Position numbers and translations under genes: made by a program. A stretch of DNA of 64,000 bases. It comes from Paracoccus aminovorans (GTDB lineage: Bacteria; Pseudomonadota; Alphaproteobacteria; Rhodobacterales; Rhodobacteraceae). The notes under the pieces were generated by a model. It saw only the letters and a program-made list of their open reading frames with translations, had not been told where the DNA came from and made no database searches. Each line of letters opens with the position of its first letter. The first letter of the stretch is position 1. Shown here piece after piece: positions 44,648-53,043 of the stretch. The stretch is taken from contig NZ_LN832559.1 in the NCBI RefSeq assembly GCF_900005615.1, positions 898,837 through 962,836 of the forward strand. Reading direction: 5' to 3'.

Positions 44648-45751
44648 GTGACATCGCAACCCGGCAACGACGCGTTCGTTGTCTTCGATCACGTCCAAAA
44701 GAGCTATGACGGTCAGACCCTCGTGGTGAAGGATCTGAACCTGAGCATCGGCAAGGGCGAATTCCTGACCATGCTTGGACCCTCCGGCTCGGGCAAGACC
44801 ACCTGCCTGATGATGCTGGCGGGATTCGAGACGGCGACGCATGGAGAAATCCGGCTGGACGGCCGCAATATCAACGACGTGCCGCCGCACAAGCGCGGCA
44901 TCGGCATGGTGTTCCAGAACTACGCGCTGTTCCCGCACATGACGGTGGGGGAAAACCTGGCCTTCCCGCTGGAGGTCCGCGGCATGGGCAAGGCCGAGCG
45001 CGAGGAACGCGTGACCCGCGCGCTGGACATGGTGCAGATGGGCAAGTTCATCAGCCGCCGCCCGGCGCAGATGTCCGGCGGCCAGTGCCAGCGGATCGCG
45101 CTGGCCCGGGCGCTGGTCTTCGACCCCAAGCTGGTCTTGATGGACGAGCCGCTGGGCGCGCTCGACAAGCAGCTGCGCGAGCATATGCAGTTCGAGATCA
45201 AGGCCCTGCACGACCGCTTGGGCATCACCGTGGTCTATGTCACCCACGACCAGGGCGAGGCGCTGACCATGTCGGACCGCATCGCCGTCTTCAACGACGG
45301 CCGCATCCAGCAACTGGCGCCGCCGCCGGTGCTGTACGAGCAGCCCGAGAACAGCTTCGTCGCCGGCTTCATCGGCGAGAACAACGCCCTGCGCGGCACC
45401 ATCGAGCAGCTTCAGGGCGACAAGGCCCTGGTCAGGCTGCAGAACGGCGAGGTGATCGACGCCACCGCCGTCAATATCCGCGAAAGCGGCCAGACCACCA
45501 CGGTCTCGATCCGGCCCGAGCGGGTCGAGTTCAAGCCCGACCTGATGCCCGCCGGCGCCCATACCGTCGAGGCCCAGGTCCGCGACGTGGTCTATATGGG
45601 CGACATCCTGCGGGCCCGGCTGAACGTCGCCGGGCAAGAGGATTTCGTGATGAAATACCGCAATACGCTGGGCCAGGTGAAACTGTCGCCCGGCCAGACG
45701 ATCAGGATCGGCTGGCATCCCGAGGATGCCCGCGCGCTGGATCCGGTCTGA
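44648..45751 (+). CDS. ABC transporter ATP-binding protein, spermidine/putrescine type
   Basis: A 367-residue PotA-like ATPase that energises the importer encoded downstream. Walker A is GPSGSGKTTCLMM (near residue 45), the Q-loop is in MVFQNYALFPHMTV, the signature is MSGGQCQRIALARAL and Walker B is LVLMDEPLGALDKQLREH. The H-loop VTHDQGEALTMSDR is intact and a C-terminal TOBE domain occupies the last roughly 90 residues. The start is a GTG at 44648, preceded by AGGGGG; no closer ATG fits. It is the first gene of the ATPase - SBP - SBP - permease - permease operon. Confidence 0.93.
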   Translation: MTSQPGNDAFVVFDHVQKSYDGQTLVVKDLNLSIGKGEFLTMLGPSGSGKTTCLMMLAGFETATHGEIRLDGRNINDVPPHKRGIGMVFQNYALFPHMTVGENLAFPLEVRGMGKAEREERVTRALDMVQMGKFISRRPAQMSGGQCQRIALARALVFDPKLVLMDEPLGALDKQLREHMQFEIKALHDRLGITVVYVTHDQGEALTMSDRIAVFNDGRIQQLAPPPVLYEQPENSFVAGFIGENNALRGTIEQLQGDKALVRLQNGEVIDATAVNIRESGQTTTVSIRPERVEFKPDLMPAGAHTVEAQVRDVVYMGDILRARLNVAGQEDFVMKYRNTLGQVKLSPGQTIRIGWHPEDARALDPV

Positions 45752-45796
45752 CCCCGCACCGACAAGAACGACGCATCGAAACACAAGGAAGCCAAG

Positions 45797-46876
45797 ATGA
45801 AGAGATTGCTCATCCTGACCTCGGCGCTGGTGGCCGTGGCAGCGACAGCCCAGGCCCAGGACAAGCAGCTGAACCTGCTGTCCTGGGGCGGGGCCTATGG
45901 CAACAGCCATGTCGAGGCCTATGCCAAGCCCTTCGAGGCCAAGACCGGCATCAAGGTCAGCGTCGCGGATGCCGACAACCCGGCCACGCCGCTGAAGGCG
46001 CAGGTCGAGGCGGGCAACGTCTCGACCGACGTGGCCTCGGTGGAATATGCCGATGCGGTCCGGCTGTGCGACGAGGGGCTGCTGGAAACCATCGATCCGG
46101 CGATCCTGGCCCCGGCGGCCGACGGCACCTCGGCGATGGATGATTTCATCGACGGCGCGGTGACCGACTGCTTCGTCGGCACCGACGTCTATTCGATGAT
46201 CCTGGCCTATGACGACGGCAAGTTCCCGGACGCCAAGCCGGCCGGCGCGGCCGATTTCTTCGACACCGCCAAGTTCCCGGGCAAGCGCACCATGCGCAAG
46301 GGCGCCAAGTTCAACCTGGAATTCGCGCTGATGGCCGACGGCGTGGCGCCGGATCAGGTCTATGAGACGCTGGGCACCCCCGAGGGCGTGGACCGCGCCT
46401 TTGCCAAGCTCGATGCGATCAAGAAGGACGTGATCTGGTGGGAAGCCGGCGCCCAGCCGCCGCAGCTGCTGGCGGATGGCGAGGTCAGCATGGCCTTCGC
46501 CTTCAACGGCCGGATCTTCGACGCCGCCCAGAAAGAGGGCAAGCCGTTCAAGATCGTCTGGGACGGCCAGATCTACGAGATGGAGGGCTGGGTGATCCCG
46601 AAAGGCGCCCCGCATCCGGATGCCGCCAAGGAATTCGTGACCTTCTCGACCTCGCCCGAGCATCAGGCCCGCGCCGCCGAGTTCATCAGCTACGGCCCGC
46701 CGCGCAAGTCGGCCGCCGCGCTGGTCGGCAATATCGAGGGCACCGACGTGCCGATGGGTCCGAACCTGCCGACCTTCGCCGAGAACATGAAGCAGGCGCT
46801 GGCCTCGAACCTGGACTTCTGGGTCGATCACGACGCGGAACTGCAAGAGCGCTTCAACGCCTGGCTGGCGAACTGA
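45797..46876 (+). CDS. Periplasmic substrate-binding protein 1 (PotD/F-like)
   Basis: A 359-residue extracellular solute-binding protein. The signal peptide MKRLLILTSALVAVAATAQA is cleaved before QDKQLNL. The mature domain starts with LNLLSWGGAYGNSHVEAY, typical of the polyamine/opine-binding group. Two cysteines, in VRLCDEGLLE and AVTDCFVG, are conserved in the neighbouring paralogue and could form a disulfide. Aromatic ligand-box residues occur at DVIWWEAGAQPPQLL. AAGGAAG precedes the ATG. The next gene is a paralogue of the same length, about 60% identical by eye, so they arose by tandem duplication. Confidence 0.92.
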   Translation: MKRLLILTSALVAVAATAQAQDKQLNLLSWGGAYGNSHVEAYAKPFEAKTGIKVSVADADNPATPLKAQVEAGNVSTDVASVEYADAVRLCDEGLLETIDPAILAPAADGTSAMDDFIDGAVTDCFVGTDVYSMILAYDDGKFPDAKPAGAADFFDTAKFPGKRTMRKGAKFNLEFALMADGVAPDQVYETLGTPEGVDRAFAKLDAIKKDVIWWEAGAQPPQLLADGEVSMAFAFNGRIFDAAQKEGKPFKIVWDGQIYEMEGWVIPKGAPHPDAAKEFVTFSTSPEHQARAAEFISYGPPRKSAAALVGNIEGTDVPMGPNLPTFAENMKQALASNLDFWVDHDAELQERFNAWLAN

Positions 46877-46884
46877 CGCCTTGG

Positions 46885-46907
46885 CCGCGGCGGCATCTCC
46901 GCCGCGG
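46885..46907 (+). repeat. Perfect intercistronic hairpin after binding-protein gene 1
   Basis: CCGCGGCGG-CATCT-CCGCCGCGG, starting 8 nt after the stop, extended outward by TTGG/CCAA-type pairing. There is no T tract. It probably stabilises the upstream mRNA end or partly attenuates transcription. Confidence 0.6.
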
Positions 46908-46969
46908 CACGCCAAAGCCCGAACGGGCAGAACCGGCCAACGCGCCGACACATCAACGGGGAGTTGAAC

Positions 46970-48052
46970 ATGAAAAGACTGATCATCCTGACCACGGCGC
47001 TTTGCGGGTTGGGCTTCGCCGCGCATGCCCAGGACAAGGAAGTCAACGTCGTCTCTTGGGGCGGCGCCTATGAAAAGTCGCAGGTCGAGGCCTATAACAC
47101 CCCCTTCACCAAGGAAAAGGGGATCAAGGTCAACATGGTCGCCGCCGACGACCCCGCCACCCCGCTGAAGGCGCAGGTCGAGGCCGGCAACGTCACCGGC
47201 GACGTCTTCGACGTGGCCATGGCCGACGCGATCCGCATGTGCGACGAAGGCGCGCTGGTCGAATTCGACCCGGCGACGCTGCCCCCGGGCGCGGACGGCA
47301 CCCCCGCGGTCGATGATTTCGTGGCCGGTTCGCTGACCGATTGCGCGGTCGGGAACATCGTCTGGGGCACGGTGATCGGCTTCGACACCACCAAATTCGC
47401 CGACGGCGCCCCGGCGACGGTCGCGGATTTCTTCGACACCGCGAAATTTCCCGGCAAGCGCGGCCTGCCGAAATCGCCCAAGCGCACGCTGTATCTGGCA
47501 CTGATCGCCGACGGCGTGCCGGCGGCCGAGGTTTATGACACGCTGGGCACCCCCGAGGGCGTCGACCGCGCCTTCCAGAAGCTCGACACCATCAAGAAGG
47601 ACGTGGTCTGGTGGGAGGCGGGCGCCCAGCCCATGCAGCTTCTGGCCGATGGCGAGGTCTCGATGACCACGGTCTACAACGGCCGCCTGTTCGACGCCAT
47701 CGTCGGCGAGGGCAAGCCCTTCGACACCATCTGGGACGGCCAGTATCTGGAGATCAACGCCTTCGTGGTGCCCAAGCAGGCCCCGCATCCCGAGGCGGCG
47801 CTGGAATACGTGAACTTCGCCACCGGCACCCAGCCGCTCGCCGACCAGGCGAAATGGATCAGCTACGGCCCGGCGCGCAAATCCTCGGCGCCGCTGGTCG
47901 GGCTCTACAACGACGGCAAGACCGAGATGGCGCCCTTCATGCCCACCAGCGACGAGCACATGAAGACCGCCGTCGTGGACGACCCCGAGTTCTGGGCCGA
48001 CCATTCCGCGGAGCTGGCCGAGCGCTTCAACAACTGGCTGGCCGCCAACTGA
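46970..48052 (+). CDS. Periplasmic substrate-binding protein 2 (PotD/F-like paralogue)
   Basis: A 360-residue paralogue of the preceding gene, with signal peptide MKRLIILTTALCGLGFAAHA and mature start QDKEVNVVSWGGAYEKSQVE. It shares the cysteine pair (IRMCDEGALV, LTDCAVG) and long identical blocks such as TLGTPEGVDRAF and GAQP-QLLADGEVSM. It differs at presumed ligand-contact positions: MTTVYNGRLFDAI versus MAFAFNGRIFDAA, and QYLEINAFVVPK versus QIYEMEGWVIPK. That divergence suggests the two feed different ligands to one permease. The ATG at 46970 follows GGGGAG. Confidence 0.92.
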   Translation: MKRLIILTTALCGLGFAAHAQDKEVNVVSWGGAYEKSQVEAYNTPFTKEKGIKVNMVAADDPATPLKAQVEAGNVTGDVFDVAMADAIRMCDEGALVEFDPATLPPGADGTPAVDDFVAGSLTDCAVGNIVWGTVIGFDTTKFADGAPATVADFFDTAKFPGKRGLPKSPKRTLYLALIADGVPAAEVYDTLGTPEGVDRAFQKLDTIKKDVVWWEAGAQPMQLLADGEVSMTTVYNGRLFDAIVGEGKPFDTIWDGQYLEINAFVVPKQAPHPEAALEYVNFATGTQPLADQAKWISYGPARKSSAPLVGLYNDGKTEMAPFMPTSDEHMKTAVVDDPEFWADHSAELAERFNNWLAAN

Positions 48053-48058
48053 TCCAAC

Positions 48059-48083
48059 GCCGCCCGGCCCGATGCCGGGCGGC
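48059..48083 (+). repeat. Perfect intercistronic hairpin after binding-protein gene 2
   Basis: GCCGCCCGGC-CCGAT-GCCGGGCGGC, starting 6 nt after the stop and 36 nt before the permease ATG. It has the same placement as the hairpin after binding-protein gene 1, with unrelated sequence. Confidence 0.6.
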
Positions 48084-48119
48084 CGCCCTTGACCAAGCCC
48101 TTGCTGACGAAGGATCGTG

Positions 48120-49421
48120 ATGTCCAACGCGCTTGACCCCCATGCCGCCATCGTGACCGAGGCCGGCGGCCTCGACCAGGGCGGAACCCTGCGGACGGCC
48201 GACGGCCAGCCACTGACTCGGGCGCTGGCGCGCAGCTCGCGCCGGGCTCGGCGCCGGGCGTTCCTGCTGGTGCTGCCGCTGTTGCTGTTCATCCTGCTGA
48301 CCTTCGTGCTGCCGATCGGGCAGATGCTGCAGCGCTCGGTCAAGAACGACGGCTTTTCCGCGAACATGCCGCAGCTTTCGGCCTGGTTCCACGACCATCC
48401 GCACGGCACCCAGCCGGACGACGCCGCCTGGGCGGCGCTGGCCGCGGACCTGACCGCCGCGGCCGAGTCGCGCACCATCGGCATCGTCGGCACCCGCGTC
48501 AACTACGACATGCCGGGCACGCGCTCGCTCTTCACTTCGGCCGGGCGCAAGGCGCGCGGCGGGTTGGAGCCGCCCTATCGCGAGTCGATCCTCGAGATGG
48601 ACGCCAAATGGGGCGATCCCAAGCTGTGGTCGGTGATGCGCGAGGCTTCCTCGGCCTATACGGCGAACTTCTATCTGGCCGCCGTCGACCGCACCCGCGA
48701 CGACGACGGCAAGATCGTCCAGGCGCCCGAGCAGCAGCGCATCTATCTCAAGCTGTTCCTGCGCACCTTCTGGCTGTCGCTGGTGATCACCGGCACCACC
48801 TTCCTGCTGGGCTTTCCCATCGCGCATCTGCTGGCGACGCTGCCGATGCGCAAGTCGAACCTGCTGATGATCCTGGTGCTGCTGCCGTTCTGGACCTCGC
48901 TGCTGGTCAGGACCACGGCCTGGATGGTGCTGCTGCAGCAGCAGGGGGTGGTCAACGACATCCTGGTCTGGCTGGGGGTGATCGGCAACAACCAGCGGCT
49001 GCAGATGATCTTCAACCAGACCGGCACGATCATCGCCATGACCCATATCCTGCTGCCCTTCATGATCCTGCCGCTCTATTCGGTGATGCGCACGATCAAT
49101 CCCAGCTATGTGCGCGCGGCGCGCAGCCTGGGCGCGACCAGCTGGACGGCGTTCCGGCGCATCTATTTCCCGCAGACCCTGCCGGGGCTGGGGGCGGGGG
49201 CGCTTCTGGTCTTCATCCTGGCGGTGGGTTACTACATCACCCCGGCGCTGGTCGGCGGCTCGTCGGGGCAGCTGATCTCGAACCTGATCGCGATGCACAT
49301 GACCCAGACGCTGAACTGGTCGATGGCGGCGGCGTTGGCCTCGCTGCTGCTGGCCGGGGTGCTGATCCTCTACTGGGTCTATGACCGCCTCGTCGGCATC
49401 GACAACCTGAAACTGGGGTAA
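48120..49421 (+). CDS. ABC transporter permease (PotB-like)
   Basis: A 433-residue inner-membrane permease. A roughly 45-residue cytoplasmic leader precedes the first helix (FLLVLPLLLFILLTFVLPIG). A long non-membrane loop of about 140 residues follows (about 68-208), and then the five-helix MetI-type core. The EAA loop that contacts the ATPase is seen as YVRAARSLGATSWTAFRRIYF. The large loop between helices 1 and 2 is longer than in E. coli PotB (about 275 residues in total) but is usual for this alphaproteobacterial subgroup. The next permease starts 5 nt after its stop. Confidence 0.92.
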   Translation: MSNALDPHAAIVTEAGGLDQGGTLRTADGQPLTRALARSSRRARRRAFLLVLPLLLFILLTFVLPIGQMLQRSVKNDGFSANMPQLSAWFHDHPHGTQPDDAAWAALAADLTAAAESRTIGIVGTRVNYDMPGTRSLFTSAGRKARGGLEPPYRESILEMDAKWGDPKLWSVMREASSAYTANFYLAAVDRTRDDDGKIVQAPEQQRIYLKLFLRTFWLSLVITGTTFLLGFPIAHLLATLPMRKSNLLMILVLLPFWTSLLVRTTAWMVLLQQQGVVNDILVWLGVIGNNQRLQMIFNQTGTIIAMTHILLPFMILPLYSVMRTINPSYVRAARSLGATSWTAFRRIYFPQTLPGLGAGALLVFILAVGYYITPALVGGSSGQLISNLIAMHMTQTLNWSMAAALASLLLAGVLILYWVYDRLVGIDNLKLG

Positions 49422-49426
49422 TCGCC

Positions 49427-50380
49427 ATGGCGCTTCCGACTTACGCATCCCCGCTGGAAAAGATCTGGCACTATGCCTATCTGGCGATCTGCGCGGCGAT
49501 CTTCTTCTTCCTGATCGCGCCGATCGTGGTGGTCATCCCGCTGTCCTTCAACGCCGAGCCCTATTTCACCTTCACCGAGAAGATGCTCTCCTTCGACCCC
49601 GAGGGCTATTCGATGCGCTGGTACAACAGCCTGCTGACCTTCGGCATGACCAACCCGGGCGCGCCGAAGGACCTGAGCTGGTGGGCCGACGCCTGGCAGA
49701 ACGCGAAATGGATCAAGGCGGCGAAGTCGTCGATCATCATCGGCTTCTTTTCGACCATCCTGGCCACGGTGCTGGGCACGCTGGCGGCGCTGGGCCTGTC
49801 GCGGCCGGAAATGCCCTTCCGCCGCGTCATCATGGCGGTGCTGATCTCGCCGATGATCGTGCCGATCATCATCACGGCGACGGGGATGTTCTTCTTCTAT
49901 TCGAACCCCTGCGCGCCGCTCAGCTGGATCGGGCTCAACCCCAGCTGCGGCAAGCTGGCCGGAACCTATCTGGGCGTGATCCTGGCCCATGCGACGCTGG
50001 GCATCCCCTTCGTGATCATCACGGTGACGGCGACGCTGATCGGCTTCGACCAGTCGCTGGCGCGGGCGGCGGCCAGCCTGGGGGCCAATCCGCGGACGAC
50101 CTTCTTCCGCATCATCATGCCGCTGATCCTGCCCGGCGTGATCTCGGGCGCGCTCTTCGCCTTCGTCACCTCCTTCGACGAGGTGGTGGCGGTGCTGTTC
50201 ATCGCCGGCCCGGACCAGCAGACCATCCCGCGGCAGATGTGGAACGGCATCCGCGAACAGATCTCGCCAGCGATCCTGGCCGTGGCCACGCTGCTGGTGA
50301 TCTTCTCGATCGCATTGCTGGCGACGGTCGAGATGCTGCGCCGCCGCTCGGAACGGCTGCGGGGCATCACGCCGCATTGA
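49427..50380 (+). CDS. ABC transporter permease (PotC-like)
   Basis: A 317-residue permease, the partner of the preceding one. The first helix is YLAICAAIFFFLIAPIVVVI (about 16-35). An extracytoplasmic segment of about 55 residues (FTFTEKMLSFDPEGYSMRWY) follows, then five helices including VLISPMIVPIIITATGMFFF. The EAA motif is LARAAASLGANPRTTFFRII. It ends the operon and is followed directly by a canonical terminator with a UUCG loop. Confidence 0.93.
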   Translation: MALPTYASPLEKIWHYAYLAICAAIFFFLIAPIVVVIPLSFNAEPYFTFTEKMLSFDPEGYSMRWYNSLLTFGMTNPGAPKDLSWWADAWQNAKWIKAAKSSIIIGFFSTILATVLGTLAALGLSRPEMPFRRVIMAVLISPMIVPIIITATGMFFFYSNPCAPLSWIGLNPSCGKLAGTYLGVILAHATLGIPFVIITVTATLIGFDQSLARAAASLGANPRTTFFRIIMPLILPGVISGALFAFVTSFDEVVAVLFIAGPDQQTIPRQMWNGIREQISPAILAVATLLVIFSIALLATVEMLRRRSERLRGITPH

Positions 50381-50405
50381 GCGCCGCATGCCCCGGCCCT
50401 GAACC

Positions 50406-50429
50406 CGCCGCCCTTCGGGGCGGCGTTTT
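50406..50429 (+). terminator. Rho-independent terminator of the ABC operon
   Basis: CGCCGCCC (50406-50413), loop TTCG, GGGCGGCG (50418-50425), then TTTT. The stable UUCG tetraloop and T tract make this the clearest plus-strand terminator in the window. Confidence 0.85.
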
Positions 50430-50454
50430 CATGGCGGCCCCCCGCTTCTCCGTT

Positions 50455-50468
50455 TTCCCAAATACTCC
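50455..50468. repeat. Second copy of the CCCAAATACTCC motif
   Basis: TTCCCAAATACTCC matches one arm of the inverted repeat at 5463-5522. Here it lies between two convergent transcripts, just past the AEC transporter gene (stop at 50497). The second arm is reduced to a GCCGG-type stem, so this copy would not form the long hairpin. Confidence 0.5.
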
Positions 50469-50496
50469 CGCCGGAGGCCAGCCGCCGTGCGCCCGC

Positions 50497-51441
50497 TCAG
50501 GGCAGCAGCCAGATCCAGAACCAGATCGACAGGATCGACAGCACGGTCGAGACCAGCACCGTGGAAGCCGCCACCCGCTTCGCCGCATCATAGATCGAGG
50601 CGAACAGATAGGCGTTCACCCCCGGCGCCATGCTGGCGGTGATCACCGCCGAGCGCAGCGGCGGCGCCGGCAGCTGGAACAGCTGCCCCAGCGTCCAGGT
50701 GATGGCCGGATGGATCAGCAGCGAGGCCACGCAGCACAGTGCGATGGCCTTGCCGTCGCCCTCGGGGCGATAGCGGTAAAGCACGCCGCCCAACCCGAAC
50801 AGCGCCGCCGGCAGCGCCGCACGCGCCATCATGTCGACGGCGGCCCAGAAGCCCTCGGGCATCACCAGCCCGGCTTGCATCAGCAGGTTCATCGCCGCCC
50901 CGCAGAGGATGCCGATGATCAGCGGCGTATGCAGCACCCCCGACAGCGCCCGCAGCGCGATGCGGCCGGGGGCAAGGCTTTGCCCGCGCGCGCGCGCCAC
51001 CTCCATCATGGTGATGCCGAACGTGTAGAGCAGCGGCGAATGAAGAGCGATGATGGCGACGTTGCCGGCGATGGCCTCGGCGCCATAGGCGCGTTCCATG
51101 ATCGGAATGCCCAGCAGCAGCGAGTTCGAGAACAGGCAGCAGAAGCCGATGGCCACCGCGTCCTCGGGGCTGCGTTTCAGCCGGAACAGCGCCAGCGACC
51201 AGCCGATGAAATAGGACGCGAAGGCGCCGCTGTAGAAGGCGATCCACATGCCCGGGTTGAAGTTTCCGGCCATGTCCAGCCGCGCGACATTGGCGAAAAG
51301 CAGCACCGGCACGGCGAAGCTCTGCGCGAAGCGCATCAGCCCGTCCACCGCCAGCTCGGAAAATATCCGCCGCCAGGCCGCCAGCGATCCGAAGCCGATG
51401 ATGATGAACACCGGCAGGATCACGTCGAAGAGAATCGTCAT
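50497..51441 (-). CDS. AEC family transporter
   Basis: A 314-residue membrane protein with about ten hydrophobic helices in two inverted repeats. It fits the auxin efflux carrier family, whose bacterial members export or exchange small organic acids such as malate or malonate. The repeats start at MTILFDVILPVFIIIGFGSL and near ALPAALFGLGGVLYRYRPEG; the discontinuous helix motif SLLLGIPIMERAYG is present. Its ATG overlaps the stop of the MBL hydrolase (ATGA), making it the last gene of the tmk-holB-tatD-MBL run. The substrate is unknown. Confidence 0.88.
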   Translation of the reverse strand: MTILFDVILPVFIIIGFGSLAAWRRIFSELAVDGLMRFAQSFAVPVLLFANVARLDMAGNFNPGMWIAFYSGAFASYFIGWSLALFRLKRSPEDAVAIGFCCLFSNSLLLGIPIMERAYGAEAIAGNVAIIALHSPLLYTFGITMMEVARARGQSLAPGRIALRALSGVLHTPLIIGILCGAAMNLLMQAGLVMPEGFWAAVDMMARAALPAALFGLGGVLYRYRPEGDGKAIALCCVASLLIHPAITWTLGQLFQLPAPPLRSAVITASMAPGVNAYLFASIYDAAKRVAASTVLVSTVLSILSIWFWIWLLP

Positions 51442-52238
51442 ATCAGCTCGATGCGCAGCCCGTCATGGGCCGGAACCACGTTCTCGGGGGTTTCGCGCAT
51501 GACCGCGTCGTAATCCAGTTCGATATGCATGTTGGTGATGATGCCCTGGCCGCAGCCCGAGCGCGCGATCCACTCCAGCGCCAGCGCCAGATGGGCGTGG
51601 CTGGGGTGCGGGGTCCGGCGCAGCGCATCGCAGATGAACACGTCGCAGCCCAGGATGCTGGGCCAGGACTCCTCGGGGATGGCCAGCGCGTCGGGCAGAT
51701 AGACCAGGCTCTGCTCGACCCCGCCGATGCGATAGCCGAGCGCGGGGATGTCGCCGTGATCGACCTCGAAGGGCCCGAATTCGATCGGGCCGCCGGCGCC
51801 CTCGACCTCGAACGGCCCCCGAACCCTCCTGATCTCGCAGACCGGAGGATAGGAGGACCCCGCGGGCGTCTCGAAGACATAGCCGAAGCGGCTGCGCAAC
51901 GCGGCCTCGGTCTGCGCATCGGCCCAGACCGGCATGATGCGGCGCATGTTGAAGACGATCTGCCGCAGGTCGTCGATGCCGTGGATGTGGTCGGCATGGG
52001 GATGGGTATAGACCACCGCGTCCAACTCGCCCACGCCGGCATCCAGCATCTGCGGCACGAAATCCGGGCCGGTGTCGACCAGCACCCGCGTCACCCCGTC
52101 ATGGCCGAAACGCTCGACCAGCAGGGAGCAGCGCCGGCGCCGGTTGCGGGGGTTGGCCGGGTCGCATTCGCCCCAGCGGTTTCCCAGCCGCGGCACCCCG
52201 CCCGAGGACCCGCAGCCCAGGATGGTGGCCCGGATCAT
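51438..52238 (-). CDS. MBL fold metallohydrolase (PhnP-like)
   Basis: A 266-residue metallo-beta-lactamase-fold hydrolase. The main zinc motif HxHxDH is in VVYTHPHADHIHGIDDLRQI near residues 76-95. Further ligands are the His in VDHGDIPALGYR, the Asp in DVFICDALRRT and the terminal His in ITNMHIELDYD. It resembles PhnP (phosphoribosyl cyclic phosphate phosphodiesterase) but is linked to tatD and holB rather than to phosphonate genes, so a nucleic-acid-related phosphodiesterase role is plausible. It overlaps tatD and the AEC gene by 4 nt each. Confidence 0.9.
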   Translation of the reverse strand: MIRATILGCGSSGGVPRLGNRWGECDPANPRNRRRRCSLLVERFGHDGVTRVLVDTGPDFVPQMLDAGVGELDAVVYTHPHADHIHGIDDLRQIVFNMRRIMPVWADAQTEAALRSRFGYVFETPAGSSYPPVCEIRRVRGPFEVEGAGGPIEFGPFEVDHGDIPALGYRIGGVEQSLVYLPDALAIPEESWPSILGCDVFICDALRRTPHPSHAHLALALEWIARSGCGQGIITNMHIELDYDAVMRETPENVVPAHDGLRIELI

Positions 52239-53032
52239 GCCGCGGCCTTGGTGAACAACCGGTCGAAATTGGCGCTGGTCAGCGCGGCGAATTCGGTCTC
52301 GGTCAGGCCCAGGGCCTGCGCGCCGGCCCGGGCGGTATGGGCGACATAGGCCGGCTCGTTGCGCTTGCCGCGATAGGGCGGCGGGGCGAGATAGGGGGCG
52401 TCGGTCTCGACCAGGATGCGGTCGCGGGGCGCGGCGGCGAAGATCTCGCGGATCTCGGCCGAGCGGGGAAAGGCGGCGATCCCCGACATCGACAGGTAGA
52501 AGCCCAGGTCCAGCGCGGCCTGCGCCAGTTCAGGGCCGCTGGTATAGCAATGCATCACGCAGGAATAGGCGCCGGCACGGTGTTCCTCGGCCAGGATGCG
52601 GGCCATGTCGGCGTCCGCATCGCGCGAATGGACGATCAGCGGCAGGCCGGTCCGGCGCGCGGCCTCGATATGAAGGCGCAGGCTCTCGGCCTGCACGGCG
52701 GCGCTTTCGGCGGTATAGTGATAGTCGAGCCCGGTCTCGCCGATGCCGACGAATTTCGGATGCGCGGCCAGGGCGACCAGGTCCTCGACCGTGGCCAGGG
52801 GCTCTTCGGCGGCATACATCGGGTGGGTGCCGGCGGCATACCAGACCTCGGGATGGGCCTCGGCGATGGCGCGGACGCGGGGTTCGTTGCGCAGCCGGGT
52901 GCAGATCGTCACCATGCGGGTGACGCCGGCGGCGCGGGCGCGTGCCACCAGTTCGGCCTGCTGGCCATCGAAATCGGGAAAGTCCAGGTGGCAATGGCTG
53001 TCCACCAGGGCGGGAAGGGGGGTCTCGGACAT
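52235..53032 (-). CDS. TatD family metal-dependent hydrolase
   Basis: A 265-residue TIM-barrel hydrolase; family members act as 3'-5' exonucleases or D-aminoacyl-tRNA-related hydrolases. Metal-site motifs in order are VDSHCHLDFPDF (near residue 10), KFVGIGETGLDYHYT, LPLIVHSRDAD, VMHCYTSG and ILVETDAPYLAPPPYRGK. The ATG at 53032 starts MSETPLPALVDSHCHLDF. A GTG at 53047, overlapping the holB stop as GTGA, is a real alternative and would add 5 residues. Its stop overlaps the MBL gene. Confidence 0.93.
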   Translation of the reverse strand: MSETPLPALVDSHCHLDFPDFDGQQAELVARARAAGVTRMVTICTRLRNEPRVRAIAEAHPEVWYAAGTHPMYAAEEPLATVEDLVALAAHPKFVGIGETGLDYHYTAESAAVQAESLRLHIEAARRTGLPLIVHSRDADADMARILAEEHRAGAYSCVMHCYTSGPELAQAALDLGFYLSMSGIAAFPRSAEIREIFAAAPRDRILVETDAPYLAPPPYRGKRNEPAYVAHTARAGAQALGLTETEFAALTSANFDRLFTKAAA

Positions 53033-53043
53033 CGGCGGATCCG

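Noticed and set aside
43898..48502. A 1534-codon open frame on the minus strand
   Set aside because: It is antisense to the whole ABC operon, whose five proteins have complete motifs; the translation shows only the His/Gln/Arg-rich composition of shadow frames.
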